From a virus, in the IMG/VR virus record IMGVR_UViG_3300031919_000001, positions 1 through 20,071 of that record: 20,071 bases of DNA, one strand, 5' to 3'. Shown piece after piece: positions 14,442 through 20,071 of the stretch (position 1 is the first letter of the stretch; the number at the start of each line of letters is the position of its first letter). The position numbers and the translations under genes are program-made. Below the pieces are notes generated by a model, which saw only the letters and a list, made by a program, of their open reading frames with translations, ran no database searches and was not told the origin of the DNA.

Positions 14442-14804
14442 CTACTTAGCTTCCCTCATCTTTCTGTACTCTTGTGGATTCATCTTCTCTACAGGTTTCT
14501 TAACCTTCGGTTCACAAGCAACCTGTTCAATCTGCAACTCAACTGTATAACGAGTTTTCTTATCTTTATCTGTGCTTTGTGTTTCAGACATTCTAACTTC
14601 TGTAACACTTGCTTCAGCCATAACAATGATTTTATCTCCAACTTTATAATCTTTCAGCGACGGCATTAATTCTACTTGCTCAGTTTCAAATCGAAGTTGA
14701 AGTCCATAAGGCCAGCGGTCTTGATTCTCCTGTCTTACTGAAGGATATTCTCCCTTCAATTCTTTCTTTGTCTTCTTCGGAAGTTTCATGTCTATTAATT
14801 TCAT
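14442..14804 (-). CDS. Capsid staple/cement-like protein, 120 aa
   Basis: Start ATG 14804 overlaps the preceding stop as ATGA and has GAGGAGAG upstream. The central part (residues 28-97) reads as a small beta-barrel: DRWPYGLQLRFETEQVE, KVGDKIIVMAEASVTEV and TRYTVELQIEQV. The combination of a YPYGL-type motif, a KVGD turn and a strand series is what I recall from small proteins annotated as capsid staple in tailed phages; this is recalled and not searched. The first 20 residues are basic (MKLPKKTKKELK). The last 14 (KMNPQEYRKMREAK) resemble the tail of the adjacent scaffold-like protein. It lies between portal and scaffold genes. It probably binds the capsid; whether it is in the mature virion is unknown. 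Confidence 0.62.
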   Translation of the reverse strand: MKLIDMKLPKKTKKELKGEYPSVRQENQDRWPYGLQLRFETEQVELMPSLKDYKVGDKIIVMAEASVTEVRMSETQSTDKDKKTRYTVELQIEQVACEPKVKKPVEKMNPQEYRKMREAK

Positions 14805-14998
14805 TTTACTCTCCTCTTCTGAGCCAATTTTATTAAAGCATCTCCACCTTTACCATCAGCAATAACTTTAAGTAAATTCTTTCCAAAATGCGTTTTAACT
14901 GAATACTGAGAAACTTTCTCTTTCTCTTTTTCTTTCTTTTTAGTAAAGTTTAGATTATTTTTAACTGCATATAATGAATTATTATTTTTCTCCGGCAT
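14801..14998 (-). CDS. Small basic protein, 65 aa
   Basis: The start chosen is ATG at 14998 (MPEKNNNSLYAV...), with GAGGA 8 bases upstream. A longer frame to 15013 lacks a comparable site. It overlaps the end of the portal gene by 17 bases and its stop overlaps the next start as ATGA. The protein is rich in Lys and Asn, with a KKKEKEKEK run at residues 25-33 and a C-terminal QKRRVK. No known family was recognised. Its composition would allow nucleic-acid or capsid binding. Coding status is supported by the coupled start and stop and by its place in the operon, though its low complexity keeps certainty moderate. Confidence 0.6.
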   Translation of the reverse strand: MPEKNNNSLYAVKNNLNFTKKKEKEKEKVSQYSVKTHFGKNLLKVIADGKGGDALIKLAQKRRVK

Positions 14999-16940
14999 TA
15001 GCTTCATCCTCATCTTCTTGAGAAATTTCCTCTATCATTGCCTTCAAGGATTCTTTAGACTCCTTAATCATCAACTCATTCTTAATTTTCAACCCTTCAA
15101 GTTTCGCTTCCTCTTGTTTAAGTTTAATCTGCATCTCTTCTAATTCCAATTTACCAAGTTCAAGTTTTAATTTCATGTCTGGATCTGGAGGTTCAGGCGG
15201 CGCAGATGAGTCAACCAGAGGAGTAGTAGTCGGCTCACCTGCTTCTTTAGCCGCCTTTGCAGCGAGTTGTTCTTTAATTTCCGGAGGAAGGAGAAATTCA
15301 AGTCGCTGCGCAAATTCTTCTGCTCCATCCCAATCCATAGCCTTAGCATAAAGATCACCAACAATAGGTGCTGCATCAGGATAATACTGAATAAATTCTT
15401 GCATCGACTGTCGTGCCTCAGTTCGCTGTGTAGTAAACGAAGGACCAACAGATACAACAATATCATAAGTTCCAACAGACATATCATTAAAGACTTCTCC
15501 GTCTGGTGCTTCTACATTAACTGCTTCAAACTTAAACTTCCCATCATCAAGACCAAGCCTAATAATTCGTTCAGTATCTAATATTCCAGGAGCTATATCA
15601 GCAAGTATTCTTCCTGTATGTTCAAGTGACCTGGAAAGATTGTCAATAAAGGAGAAAGTTCCAACATCTCCTTCCTTTTTCCTCTCACGAATTGCAGTAC
15701 CACTCCGTTCATTACTCTGCATACCAAGTGAAGCTTTCTGCAGTCCAACAGTATCACGAATTTCCTGATCACTATCTCGAAGCTTCTCAGTCATTGCACT
15801 TGAAACTTGTGGAGGGGTCTCACGATGTGGCCAACCAGGAGCATCCTTATCTGCGTTCGCTAACAAGTAAGGATAATTTCTTTTATGTGCTTGCTTCCAT
15901 TGAGCTTCATGACCAGCAATTTGTTTAGGTGTAAGTATATACGGAACCTTTGGTTGCAACGCAACAGTCTCCGTATCACTCGATTGCCAGTAGTTATACA
16001 TCCGTTGAGGATCTTTGGCATTTCTAATAAGACTACGAATAACTCTTTTACCAGCTACATTAAATTCCTTACCCCATACTGGAATAACAGGAATATACTT
16101 CTTTCCAACCCATTCACGACTATCAATAACACTATTACCAGAAAGAAGATACCACATAATTTTATAGCTCTGTACTTTTCTACTTCGAACAAATTGCTCA
16201 CCTTCTTCTAGTTTATCAACAACTCTATTATCCGCAAGAAGATATATTATCTTTTCAACAGGCTCTTTCACAAAGTACTCAGCTACTCGAACTGTATCTT
16301 TAGTTGCCCAACCTTCTACATACTGATCACTTGCAGTATTAAAAGGCATTGGGTCAGTTTTATATTTCTCTTTAAATTCCTCCCTATCCATGTCAGAGAT
16401 AATAAAACAGTACGGTGCATCAGAACAATCATACTCAATATGCTTACCCCAGAATACTGAAAGAGCATTATCAATTTTCTCAATAAATGCTTCTTGTTCA
16501 AAAGCACTATCCGAAGTGTACTTCGTTATTACTCTCCAAGCACCATAACCACAAGCAACAGCATGTTCAAAGCCATGATCAATAGCAATATCTGCTTTAG
16601 AAATTTGTTGCACATGCTTAATCCAACCACTAAGAATCGATGCAGTCTTTACATCTGCTTTAGAATCAACTGGAATAACTTTTATTGAAGGTCTATTCAT
16701 TCGCTGATCGCCTACAACTTGATCAATGAATACAGCCATTTTATTAACAGTAATACACGGCCTACCTTCAATTTCACGTTCTGCTCTTATACCTTCAGGC
16801 CATTGCTTACCTTCAACAGCAACAAACTCAAGATCATCCTTAGCTAACTTACGATTATCTCCGTCATCACTAATACACTTTTGAAGACGATCTTTAGCTT
16901 CCTTAAGAATTCTCTTTTCTTTCTCTGTTATTTTAGCCAT
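14982..16940 (-). CDS. Portal protein, P22 gp1-like family
   Basis: 652 aa, start ATG 16940, whose A overlaps the previous stop as TGATG. N-terminal blocks match P22-type portals: DDLEFVAVEGKQWP (residues 35-48), GRPCITVNK (59-67) and VGDQRMNRPSIKV (76-88). Further on are SKADIAIDHGFEHAVACGYG, WGKHIEYD, SDMDREEFKE, and PQVSSAMTEKLRDSDQEI with GLQKASLGMQSNERSGTA. Residues from about 590 to the end form an Ala/Glu/Lys/Leu-rich coiled-coil that could be the barrel/C-terminal helix. P22 gp1 has 725 residues, so this one is somewhat shorter. Twelve copies form the ring through which DNA is packaged and released, and to which gp4-type proteins bind. The call is strong because motifs and neighbours agree. 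Confidence 0.9.
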   Translation of the reverse strand: MAKITEKEKRILKEAKDRLQKCISDDGDNRKLAKDDLEFVAVEGKQWPEGIRAEREIEGRPCITVNKMAVFIDQVVGDQRMNRPSIKVIPVDSKADVKTASILSGWIKHVQQISKADIAIDHGFEHAVACGYGAWRVITKYTSDSAFEQEAFIEKIDNALSVFWGKHIEYDCSDAPYCFIISDMDREEFKEKYKTDPMPFNTASDQYVEGWATKDTVRVAEYFVKEPVEKIIYLLADNRVVDKLEEGEQFVRSRKVQSYKIMWYLLSGNSVIDSREWVGKKYIPVIPVWGKEFNVAGKRVIRSLIRNAKDPQRMYNYWQSSDTETVALQPKVPYILTPKQIAGHEAQWKQAHKRNYPYLLANADKDAPGWPHRETPPQVSSAMTEKLRDSDQEIRDTVGLQKASLGMQSNERSGTAIRERKKEGDVGTFSFIDNLSRSLEHTGRILADIAPGILDTERIIRLGLDDGKFKFEAVNVEAPDGEVFNDMSVGTYDIVVSVGPSFTTQRTEARQSMQEFIQYYPDAAPIVGDLYAKAMDWDGAEEFAQRLEFLLPPEIKEQLAAKAAKEAGEPTTTPLVDSSAPPEPPDPDMKLKLELGKLELEEMQIKLKQEEAKLEGLKIKNELMIKESKESLKAMIEEISQEDEDEANAGEK

Positions 16941-17143
16941 CAGTTTCCTCGATTAATTCCAACAACTTTACCACTGCGAATTGTCTTATGTATCGCCCGA
17001 GCTAAACAATCTGCTCGGATTAATTCTGCGTAAGTCTCTGGATTAACAGGATGAAATTCACAAATTGAACCACCTTTAAATGTAACAGTAAGTATATTAT
17101 CTATATCTCTATAATTAAAATTCTTAACATGCGTATTACTCAT
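16940..17143 (-). CDS. KTSC-domain-like small protein, 67 aa
   Basis: The start chosen is ATG at 17143 (MSNTHVKNFNYRD...), one base after the terminase stop. A longer frame to 17179 would run into that gene. The pattern (residues 8-56) is that of the KTSC domain: an N-terminal YRDIDNILTVTFKGGSICEFHPV, then NPETYAELIRADCLARAIHKTIR. KTSC is a small domain seen in phage and bacterial proteins, also fused to RNA-related enzymes; its function is not established. The cluster usually read as KTSC is ADCLARAIHKTIR here. It sits between terminase and portal, as small accessory ORFs often do. The domain call is moderate and the role unknown. Confidence 0.65.
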   Translation of the reverse strand: MSNTHVKNFNYRDIDNILTVTFKGGSICEFHPVNPETYAELIRADCLARAIHKTIRSGKVVGINRGN

Positions 17144-17144
17144 T

Positions 17145-18611
17145 TTAATTTCCCAACCAAGCATTTGAACCAAATGCATCTCTGTAATTCCGCCGAGGTT
17201 CTACTTCCTCTTTCTTTGTTGAAAATACTTTTGTTGCTTCATTATGAAAGTATTCAGTCAATCCAAGTGCATCAGCAATATTCGGAGAAGAAATCCCTCG
17301 AGCTTTTAAATTTTTCTTAGATTCAATAACATACCCTCCATGCGCATTAAAGGTATATCTAACAGTAGCAAGTTCGCTCGCAAGTTGTTGTCCGAGAGAT
17401 TCAGTTTCTCCATTTACCTTAACATCGGGGAATGAGTATTTACCAAGCAAACAATTATCTCTAACTCTGCACCACAACTCATCTCGAAGTCTATTAAATC
17501 TCGTAATATCACTTGATGCAAGAGCTACATTTACTTGATATAAATTTTTCATCTTATGTTTCTCAAGCCAATCTGCTACTCCTGCTCCAACACCAATTAC
17601 ATCTATCGCACATCCACTTGCATCAAGTTCCTGATACGTTTGATTAATAAATCCACCAAGGTCAATAGTATTGAGCTTTCTAAAAGTCTCCCATGGATCA
17701 ATTCTTAATCCTTGCCTTGGCATTATAATAGAACTATCATCACCGTATCTTGCTACATCAACGCCCAAATACAACGGCTCATCTTCAGCAACTTCAAACT
17801 CCTGTCCAATACATTGCTCAGCAGTCCAGAGTGGAATAAGTGTATTTTCATCTTGTAATGGAGGATTACCTTCTACACGTATCCTAAATATGTTCGAGTC
17901 CACTCCATACTTCCGAGCAAAATACAACGGCATTGAAGGATCAACATTTGTAGATTCTCTACTATCCCAATGTAAACAACACCAGTCTTTCTTTATCGCA
18001 GAATTAAAATGTGTATCGTAGAAATATCCTGTATTCCTCGTCATATTTCCTATTAAAAGAACTTTATTATCCGGCTGTGTTAATGCACCTTCAAGCGGGA
18101 TAAAGGTCGGATCTGGTATTCCCGAACTCTCATCCACTATAATAAACAAATGATCCCCATGAAGTCCAGCAAGTGTTTCAGCTTGTTCTTCCTTAGTCGC
18201 ACGAATGGAAGGACTAATTAATCTCAGCCACCATTCTTTCGGTGCTTCTTTATGCTGTATCGAATCCTTCCTTACAATAAACTCTTCTGCTACAACAGAC
18301 TGCCTCAACCATTTAGAAATCTCAGCAAGAAAAATATCTCGAAGCTGCCTATTGGTCGGGGCTGTTACAACTACTTTAGCATACGGTCTAGTAACAAGAA
18401 ACCACAACGCCAGCCATGATGCTCCAGCATCTTTACCCGTCCCATGTCCTGACCTAACTGTAACTCTCTTATTTTTTCCTACACTTTGTAAAAGTTCAAT
18501 CTGCTGTATCGATGGTTCTATATGCAAAGCTTCTTTTGCAAACTGTAATGGAGAATCTCTCCACGCTTTAAGTTTTTCAATTACAGCTTTGTTTATATTA
18601 ACTTCTGCCAT
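17145..18611 (-). CDS. Terminase large subunit (ATPase plus nuclease)
   Basis: The start chosen is ATG at 18611 (MAEVNINKAVIEK..., 488 aa), with GGAG 9 bases upstream; the same frame is open upstream past a GTG at 18659. N-terminal ATPase: Walker A SGHGTGKD (residues 54-61), Walker B HLFIIVDES with D160 and E161, and a coupling motif LLIGNMTR (185-192). Nuclease: D285 in GVDVARYGDD, D337 in AIDVIGVG, and D448 in NIADALGL, the three RNase-H-like acidic sites. The Walker A ends in Asp where Ser or Thr usually follows Lys. It drives DNA through the portal and cuts concatemers, using the small subunit for recognition. Neighbours (TerS and HNH upstream, portal downstream) agree. Confidence 0.93.
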   Translation of the reverse strand: MAEVNINKAVIEKLKAWRDSPLQFAKEALHIEPSIQQIELLQSVGKNKRVTVRSGHGTGKDAGASWLALWFLVTRPYAKVVVTAPTNRQLRDIFLAEISKWLRQSVVAEEFIVRKDSIQHKEAPKEWWLRLISPSIRATKEEQAETLAGLHGDHLFIIVDESSGIPDPTFIPLEGALTQPDNKVLLIGNMTRNTGYFYDTHFNSAIKKDWCCLHWDSRESTNVDPSMPLYFARKYGVDSNIFRIRVEGNPPLQDENTLIPLWTAEQCIGQEFEVAEDEPLYLGVDVARYGDDSSIIMPRQGLRIDPWETFRKLNTIDLGGFINQTYQELDASGCAIDVIGVGAGVADWLEKHKMKNLYQVNVALASSDITRFNRLRDELWCRVRDNCLLGKYSFPDVKVNGETESLGQQLASELATVRYTFNAHGGYVIESKKNLKARGISSPNIADALGLTEYFHNEATKVFSTKKEEVEPRRNYRDAFGSNAWLGN

Positions 18612-18626
18612 ACGCAAGAACTCCAA

Positions 18627-18742
18627 CGCCGTAGGAACGGCGAGGTTTACCCATTGCACCAGGGATATAATACTGAGACCAAAGAACGTGCAATGGTCAG
18701 GTTGCTCCTCAGCAGTGCCTGAAAATTACTCCTTGGTCTCAG
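18627..18742 (-). ncRNA. Candidate structured RNA between HNH and terminase (interleaved inverted repeats)
   Basis: The segment holds two long perfect inverted repeats whose arms interleave. In plus coordinates, helix 1 pairs 673-682 (CTGAGACCAA) with 733-742, and helix 2 pairs 651-659 (CCATTGCAC) with 688-696, all plus 18000. If both form, the minus-strand RNA is an H-type pseudoknot. A small hairpin (TCAGG with CCTGA, 18697-18701 and 18718-18722, with an inner GCT/AGC) lies in its loop, and a 6-bp hairpin (CGCCGT-TCCT-ACGGCG, 18627-18642) follows. The TerL ribosome site is directly after. The element includes the last bases of the HNH gene. I do not recognise a known class. It could instead act as DNA, for example as a cutting or packaging site. 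Confidence 0.5.
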
Positions 18743-18975
18743 CATTTTATTATAAACAGCTTCCATATATAAGTCCGTTCAATGTTGCTCAGTTTATGCC
18801 ACGGATTAGTACTTTGAGCAATTACTGTATTCCATTTTGTTATCTTCCTGTGACACTTCCTACAGAGCCGAACCGTAACCTCGGGCTTGTACAGTATATG
18901 ATGCTTGTCAAGCTTAAATGATTTGACTCTACATTTGACACAAGCCTTTGGTCTCCTTTTCTTTTTACGCGCCAT
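18739..18975 (-). CDS. Small HNH-type zinc-binding nuclease, 78 aa
   Basis: Start ATG 18975. The N-terminus is basic (ARKKKRRPK). Two zinc-type pairs (C12-x2-C15 and C38-x2-C41) flank an HH pair (H25, H26 in LDKHHI), and CHRKIT (41-46) supplies the third His, with N49 after it. This is the arrangement of short HNH proteins. Phage HNH proteins next to terminase genes are known to assist DNA cutting in packaging, as in HK97 gp74; whether this one does so is inferred. There is no strong SD, only GGG next to the ATG. The C-terminal 30 residues (IERTYIWKLFIIKC at the end) match no motif I know. The stop lies at the edge of the inverted repeats before TerL. Confidence 0.75.
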   Translation of the reverse strand: MARKKKRRPKACVKCRVKSFKLDKHHILYKPEVTVRLCRKCHRKITKWNTVIAQSTNPWHKLSNIERTYIWKLFIIKC

Positions 18976-18983
18976 CCCAGAAA

Positions 18984-18998
18984 GGTCAATTAATGACC
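18984..18998. promoter_or_regulatory. Palindrome GGTCA-ATTAA-TGACC before the HNH gene
   Basis: A 5-bp perfect inverted repeat lies in the 30-base gap between the TerS-like and HNH genes. The flanking CAGAAAGGTCAA at 18978-18989 recurs before the gp4-like gene at 10438-10449. The element could bind a regulator as DNA or form a small hairpin as RNA. It takes the place where the HNH ribosome site would be expected. Confidence 0.35.
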
Positions 18999-19005
18999 AT
19001 ATCCC

Positions 19006-19530
19006 CTAAAACTGCTGATCATCAAGAACAGAAAGGGATGTAGGTAAATTTCCACCTCCATCCCCGTTCTCTACATTCTCTCCATATGTGTCAGAATACT
19101 CTGCATCTTCTGTTTCACCATCATCAAAAGGTATTCCCGCCTTCATCGCAGCTTCCTGTTTTTCAATATGGATAAGGTGCGCAACCAAACCTTTAATCTC
19201 ACTTGGTTTTCCCTCAATATTAAGTTCTTTGTCTTTAAGTATTTTGTACGACATAACGAGATCTCGGAGACTAGCTTCTTCGATCTTCTCCAGTGTGATT
19301 GCCTCAAGTACCCTGGCCTGAAGTTCGGTAAGTTGAAGGGATTGAATCGAGCGGTATTGGAGTAACAAGCCTTGCTTCTTCTGTAAGTCCGCAATTCTTG
19401 CTCGAAGGGTCGGAGCAGAGATACCAAGCTCTACAGCTATGGCGGGGACTTTCTCTCCACGCATAAGCAAATCCAAAGCCGCCTCTACATCGACTTCTAT
19501 CTTTGGTCTACCACTACCATTTCCACCCAT
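19006..19530 (-). CDS. Probable terminase small subunit with N-terminal helix-turn-helix
   Basis: The start chosen is ATG at 19530 (MGGNGSGRPKIEV..., 174 aa), since GGAG lies 7 bases upstream; a TTG one codon before is less likely. Residues 12-50 are a helix-turn-helix: VEAALDLLMRGEKVPAIAVE, then LGISAPTLRARIADLQKK, as in many small terminase subunits that bind the packaging start. The middle is helical with many Leu and Glu. The C-terminus is acidic and Gly-rich (DGETEDAEYSDTYGEN, then NGDGGGNLP), likely flexible. Position at the head of the packaging genes supports the call. An ordinary HTH regulator cannot be excluded on sequence alone. Confidence 0.7.
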   Translation of the reverse strand: MGGNGSGRPKIEVDVEAALDLLMRGEKVPAIAVELGISAPTLRARIADLQKKQGLLLQYRSIQSLQLTELQARVLEAITLEKIEEASLRDLVMSYKILKDKELNIEGKPSEIKGLVAHLIHIEKQEAAMKAGIPFDDGETEDAEYSDTYGENVENGDGGGNLPTSLSVLDDQQF

Positions 19531-19534
19531 CAAT

Positions 19535-19744
19535 TTACTCCAGTCCTACTGCACTACAGTTCTTTCCTATTCTGAAGCAACACTCCCCGTTCATTCCGAC
19601 GAGAAACCTTGTACAAGTCTTTTCATTATCTACTCCCGCCAAGCACTTATACGATACTGTCAGCATCCTAAAGTCTTGTTTCACTACTGCAATACCTTCC
19701 ACGGGTTTAAATATTTCTTCTAATCTCTCCTGTGTTTGCTGCAT
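19535..19744 (-). CDS. Small unknown Cys-containing protein, 69 aa
   Basis: The start chosen is ATG at 19744 (MQQTQERLEEIFKPVEG...), with AAAGGA 7 bases upstream. A longer frame to 19831 begins with TTG and has no clear site. Its stop is 4 bases before the TerS-like start, so the two are probably coupled. Residues 1-12 are helical, the middle has beta-type segments (AVVKQDFRMLTVSYKCLAG), and four Cys (in KCLAG, KTCTR and GECC) plus one near the end give possible metal or disulphide sites. The family is not recognised. It is the first convincing gene from the right edge and may start the late operon. Confidence 0.6.
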   Translation of the reverse strand: MQQTQERLEEIFKPVEGIAVVKQDFRMLTVSYKCLAGVDNEKTCTRFLVGMNGECCFRIGKNCSAVGLE

Positions 19745-19857
19745 CAAGTAATCCTTTATCAAGTGTATACAGGCTACGCCGAATATACCTATTGTGTGTA
19801 CTACCATAACACAAAAATTAAAGGAAAGCAAGAACTATTTCGTAGTTTGTGAAAATA

Positions 19858-19884
19858 ATTCATACTCTATTCATACTCTATTCA
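19858..19884. repeat. 11-bp tandem repeat ATTCATACTCT (two copies plus part of a third)
   Basis: Copies lie at 19858-19868 and 19869-19879, with ATTCA of a third unit at 19880-19884. The spacing equals about one helical turn, so a protein could bind side by side on one face. The repeats lie about 115 bases upstream of the first gene of the minus-strand operon. Confidence 0.7.
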
Positions 19885-19898
19885 AAGCTTTGCTTTGA
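19882..19898. other. Short hairpin TCAAAGC-TTT-GCTTTGA
   Basis: A perfect 7-bp inverted repeat with a 3-base loop lies next to the 11-bp tandem repeats. On the plus strand a T-run follows only 12 bases later, so it is not a standard terminator. It could be an operator or a leader hairpin. Confidence 0.45.
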
Positions 19899-20010
19899 CT
19901 AAGGGGACTTTTTGAATTTTTTACCTTTGGGGAATTTGGAGTGTTTTTTACCCGTGACGCAACTGGTCAAATGGCCCTTACATCCCCCCAGTTTGACATG
20001 GTCCCTGACG

Positions 20011-20037
20011 AAATTGTCGAGCCAACAAAATTGTCGA
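20011..20037. repeat. Direct repeat AAATTGTCGA, two copies 17 bp apart
   Basis: The copies occupy 20011-20020 and 20028-20037. Two copies are too few for a firm claim. They might be binding sites or the product of a short duplication. Confidence 0.4.
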
Positions 20038-20071
20038 AATTGCGCAAGGTGTTGTAATCATTAAATAAACG

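Larger units (their letters stand above)
19745..20071. other. Region without a convincing gene at the right edge; possible operon control region
   Basis: This 327-base stretch shows no ORF with clear SD and start on the minus strand. It holds an 11-bp tandem repeat, a short hairpin and two AAATTGTCGA copies, and changes in composition toward G/C-richer DNA at 19941-20050. A minus-strand frame is open from the edge to a TGA at 19967-19969 (34 residues), possibly the end of an upstream gene. A plus-strand frame from 19899 to TAA at 20057 (52 residues) is also open. Neither can be confirmed. The start of the late operon is expected here. No clear -10/-35 pair was seen, though AT-rich minus-strand sequence around 19845-19885 is a candidate. 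Confidence 0.5.

Noticed and set aside
18627-18742. Group I intron core (P3/P7-like pseudoknot with an HNH gene)
   Set aside because: The order of helices is similar, but the conserved P7/R-S sequences and a P4-P6 domain are not visible, TerL and HNH are separate intact frames, and no interrupted exon was found. Kept only as a general structured element.
18205-18921. 238-codon open frame on the plus strand opposite TerL and the HNH gene
   Set aside because: It is antisense to the well-supported terminase motifs and to the HNH zinc residues, has no convincing SD, and would be the only sizeable plus-strand gene.
19882-19898. Rho-independent terminator
   Set aside because: The stem is AT-rich and no T-run follows directly on either strand.

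Overview
The window is a virion-morphogenesis module of a tailed phage (or prophage) with a podovirus-like, P22-type head and tail-hub gene set. Every gene I can support lies on the minus strand, so transcription runs from the right end of the window to the left. The DNA is AT-rich. Most starts have good GGAG/AGGAG Shine-Dalgarno sites, and many neighbouring genes overlap as TAATG or ATGA or sit within a few bases. No bacterial gene, tRNA, integrase or lysis gene was seen. The host cannot be told from the sequence.

In transcription order: (1) 20071-19745 is a region without a convincing gene, holding an 11-bp tandem repeat, a hairpin and a short direct repeat. (2) 19744-18611 holds a small unknown ORF, a helix-turn-helix protein in the terminase small-subunit position, a 78-aa HNH protein, and then an intergenic segment whose long inverted repeats interleave like an RNA pseudoknot, just before the large terminase. 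(3) 18611-14801 holds the terminase large subunit, a KTSC-like small protein, a P22-family portal and a small basic protein. (4) 14804-11224 holds a staple/cement-like protein, a scaffold-like protein, a P22-type coat protein and a head-fibre/decoration-like protein. The scaffold leader can form two competing hairpins around its Shine-Dalgarno site, and a C(UUCG)G hairpin follows the decoration gene. (5) 11157-9330 holds three small conserved phage proteins and a P22 gp4-like head-completion protein.

(6) 9330-4907 is the most unusual part. A gp10-like tail-hub protein appears to be split into an N-terminal half (8791-9330) and a C-terminal half (4907-6142). Four structural genes lie between the halves: a seven-bladed Delta-60-repeat propeller protein, two tandem paralogues, and one further structural-type protein. 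A short beta-type repeat occurs on both sides of the split. (7) 4917-1 holds a GNAT-like protein, two tandem paralogues with glycine-rich C-termini, a 425-aa unknown protein, and the first 449 codons of a large protein with four YDPLG(L/I)L motifs. By position these could be the internal (ejection) proteins.

Together the genes account for DNA packaging, procapsid assembly, capsid decoration, portal closure, the tail hub with adsorption proteins, and internal virion proteins. Family assignments rest on reading motifs and recalling families, not on database searches.
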